DNA of 54,828 nucleotides from Mesorhizobium sp. (GTDB lineage Bacteria > Pseudomonadota > Alphaproteobacteria > Rhizobiales > Rhizobiaceae): positions 1-54,828 of the forward strand of contig JAIPUZ010000078.1 in NCBI GenBank assembly GCA_022833215.1. The letters run 5' to 3'. A program made the position numbers and the translations under genes. Below the pieces are notes generated by a model. The model did no database searches, was not told the DNA's origin, and saw only the letters and a program-made list of their open reading frames with translations. Positions 25,120 through 33,454 of this stretch are shown here, in pieces; position 1 is the stretch's first letter; each line of letters opens with the position of its first letter.

Positions 25120-26615
25120 CAGAATAACCCCATGGGATTGGCTGCGATCTCGGCGGGAACGACTTCATGCTCGTTCCCTCCGCCGGTTTCGTAGAAGGTG
25201 GTTGTCGGGCCATCCCAGCCGCAGTCGACATCGCGCGGCCACTGGCTTTCCCGTGAAAGGGCAAGCACGATCTTCGCCTTGCGCTCGTGCTCCGCGACCA
25301 TTTCCTCCCATTTCAGATGCAGGTCGGAATGGACTGGCGGCTCATGCTCCTTCAGGAAGACGACGGGCCGGAACGGCATGATGACGTGATCCGCATCCCG
25401 CTCCATGGCGCCGATCAGGTCGGTGTAGCGAGGTCGCCGGGCAACGATCTGGTGTAGGAACTTCTCAGTGATCGGACCGCGATCGACGAAGGTGTTCTTC
25501 TTCAACTGCGCGCACCCGATGACGGGGCAATCGATCTCGCGGGCAAGCTGCTTCAGGTTGAGCGTGACTTCCTGGCCGAACTCCCATTCGGACATTTGCT
25601 TCTGACCGCGGCCGCGCTCCACCAATCCAATGTGATCTATGAAGATCACGCCCCTGCCCTTCTTTCGAACGAACAGCTTGGCCCGCTCTATGATTGCGTC
25701 GATCGTAAGCTTCGTCGGTTGGATGAAGATCGGCAGGTTCACATGCTCGCTGCGAAACTGGACCATGCGCTCGATGTCTGCTTCTGCCACCTTGCCGCGC
25801 TTCTGACGGCTGACCGATACCTTCGTCTCCCGGCTGCTTTCGCGCATCGCCAGTTCGGCCGGCGACATTTCCCCCGAATAGAACCAGACCGGGTGTCCGC
25901 TTTCGGCCGCACCCATGGCTATCTGGCCTGCCAAGGCTGACTTGCCCTGCTTGGTTGCGCCGCCGAGGATGATCAACTGGCCCGGTGAAAGCGGCCCTAT
26001 CAGCTTGTCCAGCGGCGAGAACCGATGCGCCATACCGGCGACCTTCTTCCCGCCATATGCCGCATTCGTGATGGATAGGGCCTCATCCAGAGCATCCGCG
26101 AAGGAAACCGCCCCATAGATGCCATCACCGTCTGACATTGCGTCCGACAGGCTGCCTATGGCTTTTTCTGCCAGTTCGTTCGGGTCGCAATCGACTTCGA
26201 TGTTCTGTGCGGCCGTGAGCATTTCCCGCGCAATGGAAACCAGCGTTCGCCGCTTGGCCATGTCCCGGATCAGGCCGGCATTCGTGATGAGCGAGGCCGG
26301 ATGTGCTTCCACCGCCATTCTTGCCAGATAGGCCGCAACCGTCGCAGGCTGACCTTCGAGCCTCAAACCTTTGTATGTCTCCGGCAAGAACGTCTTGACC
26401 GTAATCGGGTTCGCGACCTTTCCCGCTCGAACCATGTCGCAGATGACGCCATACACGTCGCGGTGCATAGGCTCGAAGAAGTGCTCCGGTTGGAGAAAAT
26501 CCTTGATGTGGAGCAGCGCGTCGTTCGACAGGAACAACGTGCCCAAGAGGCTCTGCTCCACCTCGATGTTGCAGATTTCGGCGGGGATTTGGAAATCGTG
26601 GGAATAGGCGTTCAT
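25119..26615 (-). CDS. dnaB: Replicative DNA helicase, DnaB family
   Basis: A 498-residue protein starting MNAYSHDFQIPAEICNIEVE. Residues about 10-105 match the DnaB N-terminal domain (EVEQSLLGTLFLSNDALLHI). The RecA-like C-terminal domain has Walker A GATKQGKS near 219-226, Walker B VIFIDHIGL, and LKQLAREIDCPVIGCAQLKK, the usual H3/H4 region. It would unwind phage DNA at the fork. The adjoining genes encode a resolvase, methyltransferases and a SNF2-type helicase. Full length for the family. Confidence 0.92.
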   Translation of the reverse strand: MNAYSHDFQIPAEICNIEVEQSLLGTLFLSNDALLHIKDFLQPEHFFEPMHRDVYGVICDMVRAGKVANPITVKTFLPETYKGLRLEGQPATVAAYLARMAVEAHPASLITNAGLIRDMAKRRTLVSIAREMLTAAQNIEVDCDPNELAEKAIGSLSDAMSDGDGIYGAVSFADALDEALSITNAAYGGKKVAGMAHRFSPLDKLIGPLSPGQLIILGGATKQGKSALAGQIAMGAAESGHPVWFYSGEMSPAELAMRESSRETKVSVSRQKRGKVAEADIERMVQFRSEHVNLPIFIQPTKLTIDAIIERAKLFVRKKGRGVIFIDHIGLVERGRGQKQMSEWEFGQEVTLNLKQLAREIDCPVIGCAQLKKNTFVDRGPITEKFLHQIVARRPRYTDLIGAMERDADHVIMPFRPVVFLKEHEPPVHSDLHLKWEEMVAEHERKAKIVLALSRESQWPRDVDCGWDGPTTTFYETGGGNEHEVVPAEIAANPMGLF

Positions 26616-27256
26616 GCCGTTGCCCTCTCGAAAGGGTCGCCCTGCATTGGCAGATCGCCCCACTGGTCAGCCATCGCATCGGCAACGCCGGGGAAGAAAC
26701 GACTGCGTTCCTTCTGACGATCGGGACCGGGAGGCATCCGCCAGACGCGATGCACGACCTCGGTGGGCTTAACCGGATGCGTCGGGATCAGGGGCGGCAA
26801 TCCTTTCAGCCAGAAACAGGTGCGCTTGGCCTCGCCATCGCCGAACTGCCATGGCTGGATTGTCTGCGCCGGGTCACAGTAGTTCCTGATTCGCTCCTTC
26901 GCGTGCCGGTGCATCACCGGGTTCTCGACCGCGATGCGATCGATAGGCGCATTCCAGAGGTCTGAGAACAGCGCGGCGCCGGCATCGAGGTCGGCCCACA
27001 TTTCATCGAGAGTGCGGCCGGCCGGCGGCGCCGAAAGCCAGCGGACACCGGAATTGCAAAGCCGGGTACACGGCGGGTGTGCCACGATCAACATATCCCA
27101 GCCATCGTCGAGGATGCCGCGGACATCGCCGGTGATGTGCTTGTTCGATCGATCTTCCGCTGGAAGAAGGTCGCAGGACCATGCATCGTGTCCGCGGGCC
27201 GCAAATGCCCGCCTGACAATGCCGGAAAACTCACAAGCTATGAGAATGCGGCCCAT
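26612..27256 (-). CDS. C5-cytosine methyltransferase-like protein
   Basis: A 214-residue protein (MGRILIACEFSGIVRRAFAA). ACEFSG is the AdoMet-binding motif I, AHPPCTRL is the catalytic Pro-Cys motif IV, and IAVENPVMH corresponds to the ENP motif VI. The protein is shorter than classical C5 enzymes and lacks an obvious target recognition domain, as seen in a phage family of compact C5-like methyltransferases. It would protect phage DNA from host restriction or act in regulation. No partner restriction endonuclease is nearby. Confidence 0.8.
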   Translation of the reverse strand: MGRILIACEFSGIVRRAFAARGHDAWSCDLLPAEDRSNKHITGDVRGILDDGWDMLIVAHPPCTRLCNSGVRWLSAPPAGRTLDEMWADLDAGAALFSDLWNAPIDRIAVENPVMHRHAKERIRNYCDPAQTIQPWQFGDGEAKRTCFWLKGLPPLIPTHPVKPTEVVHRVWRMPPGPDRQKERSRFFPGVADAMADQWGDLPMQGDPFERATA

Positions 27257-27930
27257 TACGCTGCCACCTGTAGGTCAAGCTTCTTCTGCGCACGCCTGGC
27301 TGCTGCCTTGGCCTTCTTCTCGACGCGCTTTTCCTCCAGCGCTTCCGGCCCGTTGTGGACAAGCCAGTACATCATGCCGAGCGCATCAGCTTCGTTGTCG
27401 TTCTTCGGCTTGAGGTTGCGACCGGGCGCGCGGCATTCGGCCAAGACGCGATCCTTTAGCCATTTGCGACGAGCGGCGAAGCGATCATCATCTTTCAGCC
27501 CGGCGCCCACTTCCTTGGGTGCCTTCGTCGCCTTGATGAATGACGACCGCCAAGTATCAGGCGGGCAAATGATCGGATACGGGCGGCCTTTGCCGGAGCA
27601 CCACAACTCCAGTGCAATCCGCCACATCGCCGCCATGAGCCGTCCGGCCTCGCTGCGCTGTGAACCGTAGGACTCGCCTTCAAGCGCAATCTCGATTTCA
27701 TCGTCTGCGATATCGTGCTTGCGCAGCAGGTCATTGAGGCACCGGATGAAATGCCGGCCATAGCTGGCGCGGTCTTTGTACCGCGTGCCGTCGGCATCCT
27801 TGGTCAAATCCCACGTCCCGTAAGAAAGCCGTTCACCAGGCGTGCGCTGCTGATCTGCTGGTAAATGACTGTCGTCCAGCATCAAGGCCCATCCGAACTG
27901 CGTCGACGGGTCGAGGGTGAGCTTGTGCAT
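27256..27930 (-). CDS. RuvC-like Holliday junction resolvase
   Basis: A 224-residue protein starting MHKLTLDPSTQFGWALMLDD, its start sharing a base with the upstream stop. The RNase H-like core shows acidic residues at the expected places: LDPSTQFG (strand 1), IEIALEGESYGSQ (strand 4) and KNDNEADALGMM near the end. A basic tail (KRVEKKAKAAARRAQKK) follows. Probably resolves branched phage DNA before packaging, as for other phage RuvC-like enzymes. Confidence 0.8.
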   Translation of the reverse strand: MHKLTLDPSTQFGWALMLDDSHLPADQQRTPGERLSYGTWDLTKDADGTRYKDRASYGRHFIRCLNDLLRKHDIADDEIEIALEGESYGSQRSEAGRLMAAMWRIALELWCSGKGRPYPIICPPDTWRSSFIKATKAPKEVGAGLKDDDRFAARRKWLKDRVLAECRAPGRNLKPKNDNEADALGMMYWLVHNGPEALEEKRVEKKAKAAARRAQKKLDLQVAA

Positions 27931-28811
27931 CACGCTACACCTCGCAGCATGTCGCCCTGACGATCCTGCGCATCCAGATGCCGGCAGGCATGGCGCCAGT
28001 AGCTTTCCTTCAACTCGACGCCAATGAACTTGCGCCCGAGCTTGAGCGAGATCACGCCTTCCGATCCGATACCCATGAATGGGGAGAGAACGACATTTCC
28101 GGGATTGCTCCACATAATCAGAGCTCGCTCGATAACGTCGAGTTGCAGCGGGCAAAGGTGTCGTTCGTCCTGATTGTCCTTCGCCATCTGGACGTTGAGA
28201 ACGTTTGACTGGTCAATGCTCATCCAGATCGGGGAAGCCCATTCCTGCCACTGGTCGAGCGGGAATTCCTCCGGGGTGTGTTCGATGGGCTCATCATTGT
28301 CGCCGGGCTTGACGAAGGTCAGCAGATAATCGGGCATGCCGCCGCGGGACTTGGCGCTATCTTTCCGAAGCTGCTTGTAAAGAAGCCCGACATGCTTGGT
28401 CCGGGTCATCTCAGTGACAGGGCATTTCCAGATCGTACGCCGTGAATGAAGGATCCACCCGGCATCTTCGTGGATCTGGATGATCTGTCCGGAGAAATCC
28501 TTGATGCCTACGGCGCCGTCGCGCCATTTCGTCATCGGCAGATCGGAGCAATGAACCGCAGTCAGTCGGCCGGGTTTCGTGACCCGAAGCTTTTCCCGAA
28601 CCATGTAGGCGTAGTGGTCAGCGAACTCCTCATCGGTCGAGTTCCCCATGTCGGCCGCGCTCTCGGAATACACGAACAGGGAGCCAAACGGCGGGCTGTA
28701 GACCGAAAAGTCGATCGAGTTGTCCGGCATCTGCATCAACATATCGACGCAATCGCCGTGAATGGCCTGCCAGTTCGGGCCGGCCTCTGAATTCAAGCAG
28801 CGGATATCCAT
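27930..28811 (-). CDS. Orphan DNA methyltransferase, N4/N6 amino class
   Basis: A 293-residue protein. FSVYSPPFGSLF carries the catalytic SPPF motif near residue 38, and LSPFMGIGSEGVISLKLGRKFIGVE (in parts) is the AdoMet-binding FxGxG region near 245, so the order IV then I indicates the beta class. SPPF is seen in both N4-cytosine and some N6-adenine enzymes, so the base is not settled. No restriction gene lies beside it. Overlaps the helicase gene by 19 bases. Confidence 0.85.
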   Translation of the reverse strand: MDIRCLNSEAGPNWQAIHGDCVDMLMQMPDNSIDFSVYSPPFGSLFVYSESAADMGNSTDEEFADHYAYMVREKLRVTKPGRLTAVHCSDLPMTKWRDGAVGIKDFSGQIIQIHEDAGWILHSRRTIWKCPVTEMTRTKHVGLLYKQLRKDSAKSRGGMPDYLLTFVKPGDNDEPIEHTPEEFPLDQWQEWASPIWMSIDQSNVLNVQMAKDNQDERHLCPLQLDVIERALIMWSNPGNVVLSPFMGIGSEGVISLKLGRKFIGVELKESYWRHACRHLDAQDRQGDMLRGVA

Positions 28812-30187
28812 TCGGGCAGCCTCGCAATGTTGGTGGGTTCGTAAGCGACCTTCACGGCGGATGACTGCCCTTGCGCACGGCGCATGGCCTCGCGCATGGC
28901 TTTTTTCATCCTGTGGTGGTCGGCGGATTTTCGATCAATGACGCGGCCGATTTCGCTCTCGCCTTCCGCAACGATCAGATGGACTTTGAGGGTACGTGTC
29001 TGACCAAACCGCCAACAGCGGCGAACGGCCTGATACCAGGTCTCATAGGAATAGGATCGGCCCACGAAGGCCATGCGGGCACAATGGGACCAGTCCAGCC
29101 CGAACCCCATCATAGAAGGCTTGCCTATGATGTGGCGCGCCTCGCCGCTCTCGAATGCCGCAATCTTTTCCTCTTTCTCGTCGATCGACTGCGATCCGCG
29201 GATTTCGATAGCGGATGGGATGGCGGCTTTGAGCGCGTCGGCTTCGTAATCGGTATCGCACCAGATAATCCAAGGCTCATCAACATCGGCGCCGACCGCA
29301 TCCGCCGCCTTTTCGGCACGTGCCTCGATGGTCTGCCGCTTGACGTCATGGACGTTGGTTGCCGACAGCGTGACCATGCCGAACATGTCGGCAAACTCGT
29401 TGTCGATACGGCTGTCACGTGCCCTGTGGCGGATGATCTCAAACGGAGGTAGATCGTAGCCGTCATCGCTGAATTCGCCGAGGTCGGAAGGCTTTTCCGC
29501 CATTCTCGACCACGAAGCCATCCAATCCCAAAACGGCCTCTCGGCATGGCCTTTCAGCCGCCAGTGCTGTGAGGCGGTCGAGGTATCGTTGATGAAGAAC
29601 CGCGACAGCATCTCGTTTGCGGCCATGATTTCAAGGAATTCGGCGTAGTTCCCGAGTTCCATGTGGTCGTTCGGCGCCGGCGTTGCGGTCGCAGCCAGCT
29701 TGAACCGGCAATCTTTGAAAAGGTCGATCAGCGAACGGGTCGTCTTGCCGGTAAAGCTTTTCAGGATCGAAGCTTCATCGAGCGACACGACACCAAAGCC
29801 TGACGCGTCGATCCGGTCGATGCGATCATAATTGCAGATGTTGATGCCGGCGCCGGCTTCCGACTGGTTCCGAATGACACGCGCCTCATAACCCCACTTT
29901 TCCGCACGGCGCTTAGTCTGCCCCGCTACCGCCAATGGCGTGAGAATCAAGGCCCTCTCATTTGTCGCCTCGACTGCCTTCTGGCAAAATTCAAGCTGAA
30001 CCTCGGTCTTTCCGAGGCCGGTATCGAGGAAGCACCCGCCCGCACCGACGCGCAGATGATGGTCGACGCAATGAGCCTGGAATGGAAATAGATGCGTGGC
30101 CAGTTCCGGGCATCGGTCCATACCGCGTGCTGGCGCCCGCAGCGCTTTCCGGCTCAAGAACTGCCGATAATCGGGATGGACGCTCAT
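28793..30187 (-). CDS. SNF2-type DEAD-like helicase
   Basis: A 464-residue protein starting MSVHPDYRQFLSRKALRAPA, fixed by the ATGA overlap with a small membrane-protein gene (30184-30187). Motifs in order: LDTGLGKTE (Walker A), VVSLDEASIL (motif II), LAATATPAPND (motif III) and YQAVRRCWRFGQTR (motif VI, Arg finger). This is a compact phage helicase in the SF2/SNF2 class, probably acting on replication or recombination intermediates. Full length with no broken motif. Confidence 0.87.
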   Translation of the reverse strand: MSVHPDYRQFLSRKALRAPARGMDRCPELATHLFPFQAHCVDHHLRVGAGGCFLDTGLGKTEVQLEFCQKAVEATNERALILTPLAVAGQTKRRAEKWGYEARVIRNQSEAGAGINICNYDRIDRIDASGFGVVSLDEASILKSFTGKTTRSLIDLFKDCRFKLAATATPAPNDHMELGNYAEFLEIMAANEMLSRFFINDTSTASQHWRLKGHAERPFWDWMASWSRMAEKPSDLGEFSDDGYDLPPFEIIRHRARDSRIDNEFADMFGMVTLSATNVHDVKRQTIEARAEKAADAVGADVDEPWIIWCDTDYEADALKAAIPSAIEIRGSQSIDEKEEKIAAFESGEARHIIGKPSMMGFGLDWSHCARMAFVGRSYSYETWYQAVRRCWRFGQTRTLKVHLIVAEGESEIGRVIDRKSADHHRMKKAMREAMRRAQGQSSAVKVAYEPTNIARLPEWISAA

Positions 30188-30285
30188 CTCACCACCGTCA
30201 TGAAAATTACGAAGGCATAGGCCGAGGTCACGGCCAGCCCCCAGATGCAGTTGATGAAGAACAGGCGGCGGGTCTGCGGAGACAC
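30184..30285 (-). CDS. Small single-pass membrane protein
   Basis: A 33-codon reading with a GTG start at 30285, preceded by GGAG that overlaps the stop of the previous gene. The product reads about three basic residues then LFFINCIWGLAVTSAYAFVI, a single membrane helix, and ends FMTVVR with a TGA overlapping the helicase start (ATGA). It is too short to be seen by length filters, but both overlaps and the ribosome binding site support it. Function unknown; it might be a lysis- or exclusion-type peptide. Confidence 0.55.
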   Translation of the reverse strand: MSPQTRRLFFINCIWGLAVTSAYAFVIFMTVVR

Positions 30286-30290
30286 GGGAC

Positions 30291-30842
30291 TTACTCCGCC
30301 GCTTCGGCAAACGGATCGTCGGCGTCGTGGCCTTGGATCAGTTCGGCGCCGTCTTGCTCGGAATTCCGCTTCTCCATGGCCGAGGCGAGATCAGACAGCA
30401 TCTGCTCCTGAGCCGCCTTCCATGCCGCAGACCATGCCCGGCCCATAGGGCTGTTGGCATCGTAGGGAGGCTCACAGTCCTTGCCGGCAAAGCCTGCTGC
30501 TTCGCCTTCACGCGCGGCACGATCCTCGCCGGGTTCACAGTCCACATCACCGAACAATTCCGGCTGGGCGCCGATCGGCAGGGCAAACCACTGCGCAATC
30601 TCGGCTTCTCGCTTGATGCGGTCGGTAAGGATTTCCGGATCTTCGATCTCAGCGCACTTCATCATGAAGTCGATGTCCGAGAGGACGATCCCGTCTGCCT
30701 TCGCTAGCTTGCGCAGGCGCTTGTACTCGGCCTGATGCTCGGCAACCTTGGCCTGCTGCGCGCTGATCGCCGCGTAATGATGGAATTTGAGCGCCTTCCA
30801 TTCGGCCGTCGTCAATTCCGAGTTGTGGCCTGCTTCTGCCAT
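30291..30842 (-). CDS. Conserved phage hypothetical protein
   Basis: A 183-residue protein starting MAEAGHNSELTTAEWKALKF. Residues 20-75 form a helical module (FHHYAAISAQQAKVAEHQAE, LRKLAKADGIVLSDIDFM). The rest is acidic with SPMGRAWSAAWKAAQEQMLS near 140, somewhat like ribosome modulation factor-like segments. Similar proteins occur in Rhizobiales phages before helicase genes. Assignment is by outline only; no enzyme motif is visible. Confidence 0.6.
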   Translation of the reverse strand: MAEAGHNSELTTAEWKALKFHHYAAISAQQAKVAEHQAEYKRLRKLAKADGIVLSDIDFMMKCAEIEDPEILTDRIKREAEIAQWFALPIGAQPELFGDVDCEPGEDRAAREGEAAGFAGKDCEPPYDANSPMGRAWSAAWKAAQEQMLSDLASAMEKRNSEQDGAELIQGHDADDPFAEAAE

Positions 30843-30858
30843 GCTGATCTCCTTCTGA

Positions 30859-30984
30859 TCACCACGCCGTGGCGCGCTGGATGGGTGGGCTGGGTTCACT
30901 TCCGAACTGGACCGAGGCGTTGGCGATGAGCACCAGCCCGACCACGACTGCGACGGCGGCGGCGCATGCGAGGACCGGGCGCAA
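30859..30984 (-). CDS. Possible small membrane protein
   Basis: A 41-codon reading with a TTG start (30984) nine bases after GGTGAG. The product is a membrane helix almost from the start (PVLACAAAVAVVVGLVLIA) then a short polar tail ending QRATAW. It fits between the HTH gene stop at 31004 and the next gene at 30842. An ATG-started longer version (31077) would overlap the HTH gene. The start is uncertain, so the confidence is low. Confidence 0.4.
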   Translation of the reverse strand: MRPVLACAAAVAVVVGLVLIANASVQFGSEPSPPIQRATAW

Positions 30985-31003
30985 CCGAATTCGCTCACCA
31001 GCC

Positions 31004-31378
31004 TCAGCCTTGAAAATCAGCGTCGCGCCGACTGCCTGTATCCTGCCGCCGGTCCACAACAGGGAACGACCGGCCATAACCAGGATCGATCTGCTCAAGC
31101 CGACGCCTGAGTGCTTCTGCTTCGGTCTGGGCGATGAAGAGTTCGTGTTTTGCACGGCTCAGGGTTTCCTCGTTGTGCTTTGCCAAGGCTTCGCGGATCG
31201 CGTCGGCAAGGTCGGCCGGAACGCGCTTGATCTTCCGCCAGCGAAGGCGCTCGATTGTCGTGTGAGGCAGGCGCGCCGCGCGTGCTGCCCGTGTGATCTG
31301 CTCTTTGGCAGAGCCGTCACCACCAAGGACGCGGACGGCCGACGCCATCTCTTCCTGGATTGCTTCAACTCGATACAT
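31004..31378 (-). CDS. HTH-type hypothetical protein
   Basis: A 124-residue protein starting MYRVEAIQEEMASAVRVLGG, with GAGGCGG five bases before the ATG. KEQITRAARAARLPHTTIER followed by LRWRKIKRVPADLADAIREAL is a helix-turn-helix-like region (residues 25-70). A second helix (LSRAKHELFIAQTEAEALRR) may dimerise. Probable DNA-binding regulator in the early operon. An earlier start at 31429 is possible, because the sequence just upstream is a near-repeat of itself. Confidence 0.65.
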   Translation of the reverse strand: MYRVEAIQEEMASAVRVLGGDGSAKEQITRAARAARLPHTTIERLRWRKIKRVPADLADAIREALAKHNEETLSRAKHELFIAQTEAEALRRRLEQIDPGYGRSFPVVDRRQDTGSRRDADFQG

Positions 31379-31625
31379 TTCCGCCTCGCGCCGTGGATTT
31401 TCCGGTTCGCGCCGTGAGATTTCCGTCATTGAGAAGTGCTCCACGCCTAGATTGATCAGCGTGGATCTCGGGCCTGAACGGCTCGATCTCGAAAGGCCAG
31501 AATGGGATGACGAAAGATGAGCAATCGGTCCGGTCGCCAAACACAGACGAAAGCTCACCAGCTTCTATTGCCGTTCCCCGATTGGGGACGGCGAAAGGCT
31601 GACAATGATGATGACCCGTTCTCAT
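31365..31625 (-). CDS. Possible small hypothetical protein
   Basis: An 86-codon reading whose ATG shares bases with the stop of the gene at 31625-31843 (TGATG), and whose end overlaps the start of the HTH gene. Translational coupling is the main support. The sequence (MRTGHHHCQPFAVPNRG) has no recognised motif. It fills a 250-base stretch that would otherwise be empty in an otherwise gapless operon. Confidence 0.4.
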   Translation of the reverse strand: MRTGHHHCQPFAVPNRGTAIEAGELSSVFGDRTDCSSFVIPFWPFEIEPFRPEIHADQSRRGALLNDGNLTARTGKSTARGGNVSS

Positions 31626-31843
31626 CAGTCGCCCCTCACCGCAGTTTCGATGATTTCGGCCTCGATGATGCGCATCGGGCGTCCGGGCCACGAGAAGTCG
31701 TGAGGCGGGTTCATAAGCCCGTCGCAATAGGCCTCACGCTTGCCGATCTGGCGGCGCGCTGCGGCCCCACCGAGCAGATAGCCGGCAACACCGGACACGA
31801 GCGGTGATAGGGCCACGAACAGATCGAGCCAGGTCGAAATCAT
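31625..31843 (-). CDS. Small membrane-anchored hypothetical protein
   Basis: A 72-residue protein (MISTWLDLFVALSPLVSGVA) with one membrane segment over residues 4-28 (LFVALSPLVSGVAGYLLGG), then a polar part (EAYCDGLMNPPHDFSWPGRP). The start overlaps the preceding stop (ATGA). Such proteins are common in early phage operons, with unknown roles. Confidence 0.65.
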   Translation of the reverse strand: MISTWLDLFVALSPLVSGVAGYLLGGAAARRQIGKREAYCDGLMNPPHDFSWPGRPMRIIEAEIIETAVRGD

Positions 31844-32043
31844 GACGCCCGCCTTTCCGTCTCAACCGGAAGGCCCTTTTCGCGGCAGCGCTGGACATAG
31901 ACGCGTCGGGAAGCAACGGCTTCTGAAACACCAAGCCGCTCGGCAATCTCGACGGTATCGAGGCCCATTAGGAACAGAGCGTATGCCGATGGCTTGGCGC
32001 GTGGGCGCTGATCGTCGCCGGCGAATTGAACGAGTGTGTTCAT
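31840..32043 (-). CDS. Small helix-turn-helix protein
   Basis: A 67-residue protein (MNTLVQFAGDDQRPRAKPSA). GLDTVEIAERLGVSEAVASR followed by RVYVQRCREKGLP is a compact helix-turn-helix of the Trp-repressor/resolvase-type outline. Overlaps both neighbours by four bases. Probably binds DNA in the early operon together with the ParB-like product next to it. Confidence 0.65.
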   Translation of the reverse strand: MNTLVQFAGDDQRPRAKPSAYALFLMGLDTVEIAERLGVSEAVASRRVYVQRCREKGLPVETERRAS

Positions 32044-33140
32044 GCCGCCTCACGATCCGCCATCGCGCGCTTGCACGCGTGACAATGCTCCCTGCCGACA
32101 CCGGCGCAGCACTCAGGGGTGAGGCAATGCGGCCGCAGCTTCGACCAGCGATGGGAATTATCGGCCGCACCGGCAGGGGTTGGGGGGCTTGGGGATGCCG
32201 GTGCGGCCTCGGCTGGGGGAGCCGAACTGAAATCGGTATCCGGGCACGAAGCGTCACCGCTTTCGCGGTCGGTTTCACGGGGCGCGTCCCCTTCCCGGAT
32301 AATTTGACCCGACGCCGCAGCCGTCGGTTCGCGCAAATAATCCCCGGCGACCTCTGCGGCAGCCTCCGGTTCATCTGTGAATTGGAGATTGTTCGCGGCA
32401 AGGAACCGCGCCCGAGCGCCCTCGCCTGCCGCGTTCCATGCGCGCTGCAATTCTTCGAACTGGTGATCTTCGGGGGTGGTGCTCTCGACCACGGCTTCCG
32501 GCTCGGAAGCCTTGAAAATGCTGAATTCTTGGGTGGTGACCTCAGTTGGTGCATTTTCTGCAACAACTGCCGGCTTCGCCTTCGCGACCTTCTGCGTATA
32601 GACCGTACCGCCGCGCTGCACCTTGCGCTCTATCTGCGGATGATCCGCAGATACGGGCGGGCGCTGTTTGGCAACGAACTTGTCGCTGACCCGGCAACGG
32701 CGGGCGATTTCGCGATCCGACCATTGCGACCATTCCTCGTCAGCAAGGAGCCGAGCAACAGCGCGGCGCTTGTCTTCATCGGTGCGAGCCAGCCCATGCT
32801 TGGCATTGGCGCCGACGCTCCACAGGATCGCGTCACGCAAGCCGCCCTGCCGGACATAGCAGCGGACATGCTTCCGGCCGGCGTGCTGAGCGGCGTAATG
32901 GCGATGGAAGCCGTCGGCCAGCCAGTACGTCTCGCCATCATGGAAAACGGTCAGCGGCGGGAACTGGTCACCTGCCTTCATGGCCCCGGCGTATTCCGCG
33001 ATGCGATCGTTGTTCAGGCTCTCACGTGGCTGCGCCGACTGGTCGACTTTGATCTGGGAAAGGTCGAGGTCAAGATCGCGGACACTCTCGCCCGCAGGCA
33101 GCGCAGCCTCTCCCGACTTTATGTCGCCGTAGGAGATCAT
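32040..33140 (-). CDS. ParB/Srx-type nuclease-domain protein
   Basis: A 366-residue protein starting MISYGDIKSGEAALPAGESV, set by ATGA overlap. Residues about 35-105 form the ParB-like domain, with FPPLTVFHDGETYWLADGFHRHYAA (in parts), the GxHR motif being clear. A helix-turn-helix follows (SDREIARRCRVSDKFVAKQ). The C-terminal 190 residues are low-complexity, acidic, Pro-rich, with a terminal Cys/His cluster (CLTPECCAGVGREHCHACK). Phage ParB-like proteins can act in partition or as regulators or nucleases. Which applies cannot be told here. Confidence 0.75.
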   Translation of the reverse strand: MISYGDIKSGEAALPAGESVRDLDLDLSQIKVDQSAQPRESLNNDRIAEYAGAMKAGDQFPPLTVFHDGETYWLADGFHRHYAAQHAGRKHVRCYVRQGGLRDAILWSVGANAKHGLARTDEDKRRAVARLLADEEWSQWSDREIARRCRVSDKFVAKQRPPVSADHPQIERKVQRGGTVYTQKVAKAKPAVVAENAPTEVTTQEFSIFKASEPEAVVESTTPEDHQFEELQRAWNAAGEGARARFLAANNLQFTDEPEAAAEVAGDYLREPTAAASGQIIREGDAPRETDRESGDASCPDTDFSSAPPAEAAPASPSPPTPAGAADNSHRWSKLRPHCLTPECCAGVGREHCHACKRAMADREAA

Positions 33141-33358
33141 GCGGCTTCTCCTGCGGCCGGAGCCTCGAAGAACCAGGCATCGTTCCAATCGATCGATCGG
33201 TCAGCGGCAGCACGGCGGATCGCCTGCATTTCATCGAGCGACGGCGCAACACCGGCTTCCCAACGAGACACGCTCGCCTGCGTCACCCCTGCCAAAGCCG
33301 CAAACTCGGCCTGGGTTACCTTGAAAACTTCTCGACGGATGTATCGGATCGCGCTCAT
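33137..33358 (-). CDS. Cro-like HTH repressor
   Basis: A 73-residue protein starting MSAIRYIRREVFKVTQAEFA. FKVTQAEFAALAGVTQASVS followed by RWEAGVAPS is a standard XRE helix-turn-helix. It lies divergent from the CI-type repressor, with two operators between them, and is the first gene of the leftward early operon, so it fits Cro. Its end overlaps the ParB-like gene. A longer start at 33412 would run across the operators and is unlikely. Confidence 0.8.
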   Translation of the reverse strand: MSAIRYIRREVFKVTQAEFAALAGVTQASVSRWEAGVAPSLDEMQAIRRAAADRSIDWNDAWFFEAPAAGEAA

Positions 33359-33371
33359 GGCCACGCATATT

Positions 33372-33418
33372 ATGCGCAAACGGATAGTTTGCAAGAGCAA
33401 AATTATGCGCAATCGGAT
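33372..33418. promoter_or_regulatory. Repressor operators between cro-like and cI-like genes
   Basis: Two 14-base sites, ATGCGCAAACGGAT (33372-33385) and ATGCGCAATCGGAT (33405-33418), share the dyad ATnCGnnnnCGnAT. Read on the minus strand, the first lies between TTGCAA and TAATAT, spaced 16 bases, so it fills the spacer of the leftward promoter. The same arrangement recurs at 39061-39088. Confidence 0.75.
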
Positions 33419-33454
33419 TTTCTTTTATCCGCCCTACGTGGCAGCGTCCTTCTC

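Noticed and set aside
28793-28811. Frameshift between helicase and methyltransferase
   Set aside because: The overlap is a normal 19-base gene overlap. Both proteins have complete motifs.
33389-33454. Extended N-terminus of the CI-type repressor
   Set aside because: It would translate through the operator. MTIEQK at 33455 is the natural start of the helix-turn-helix protein.
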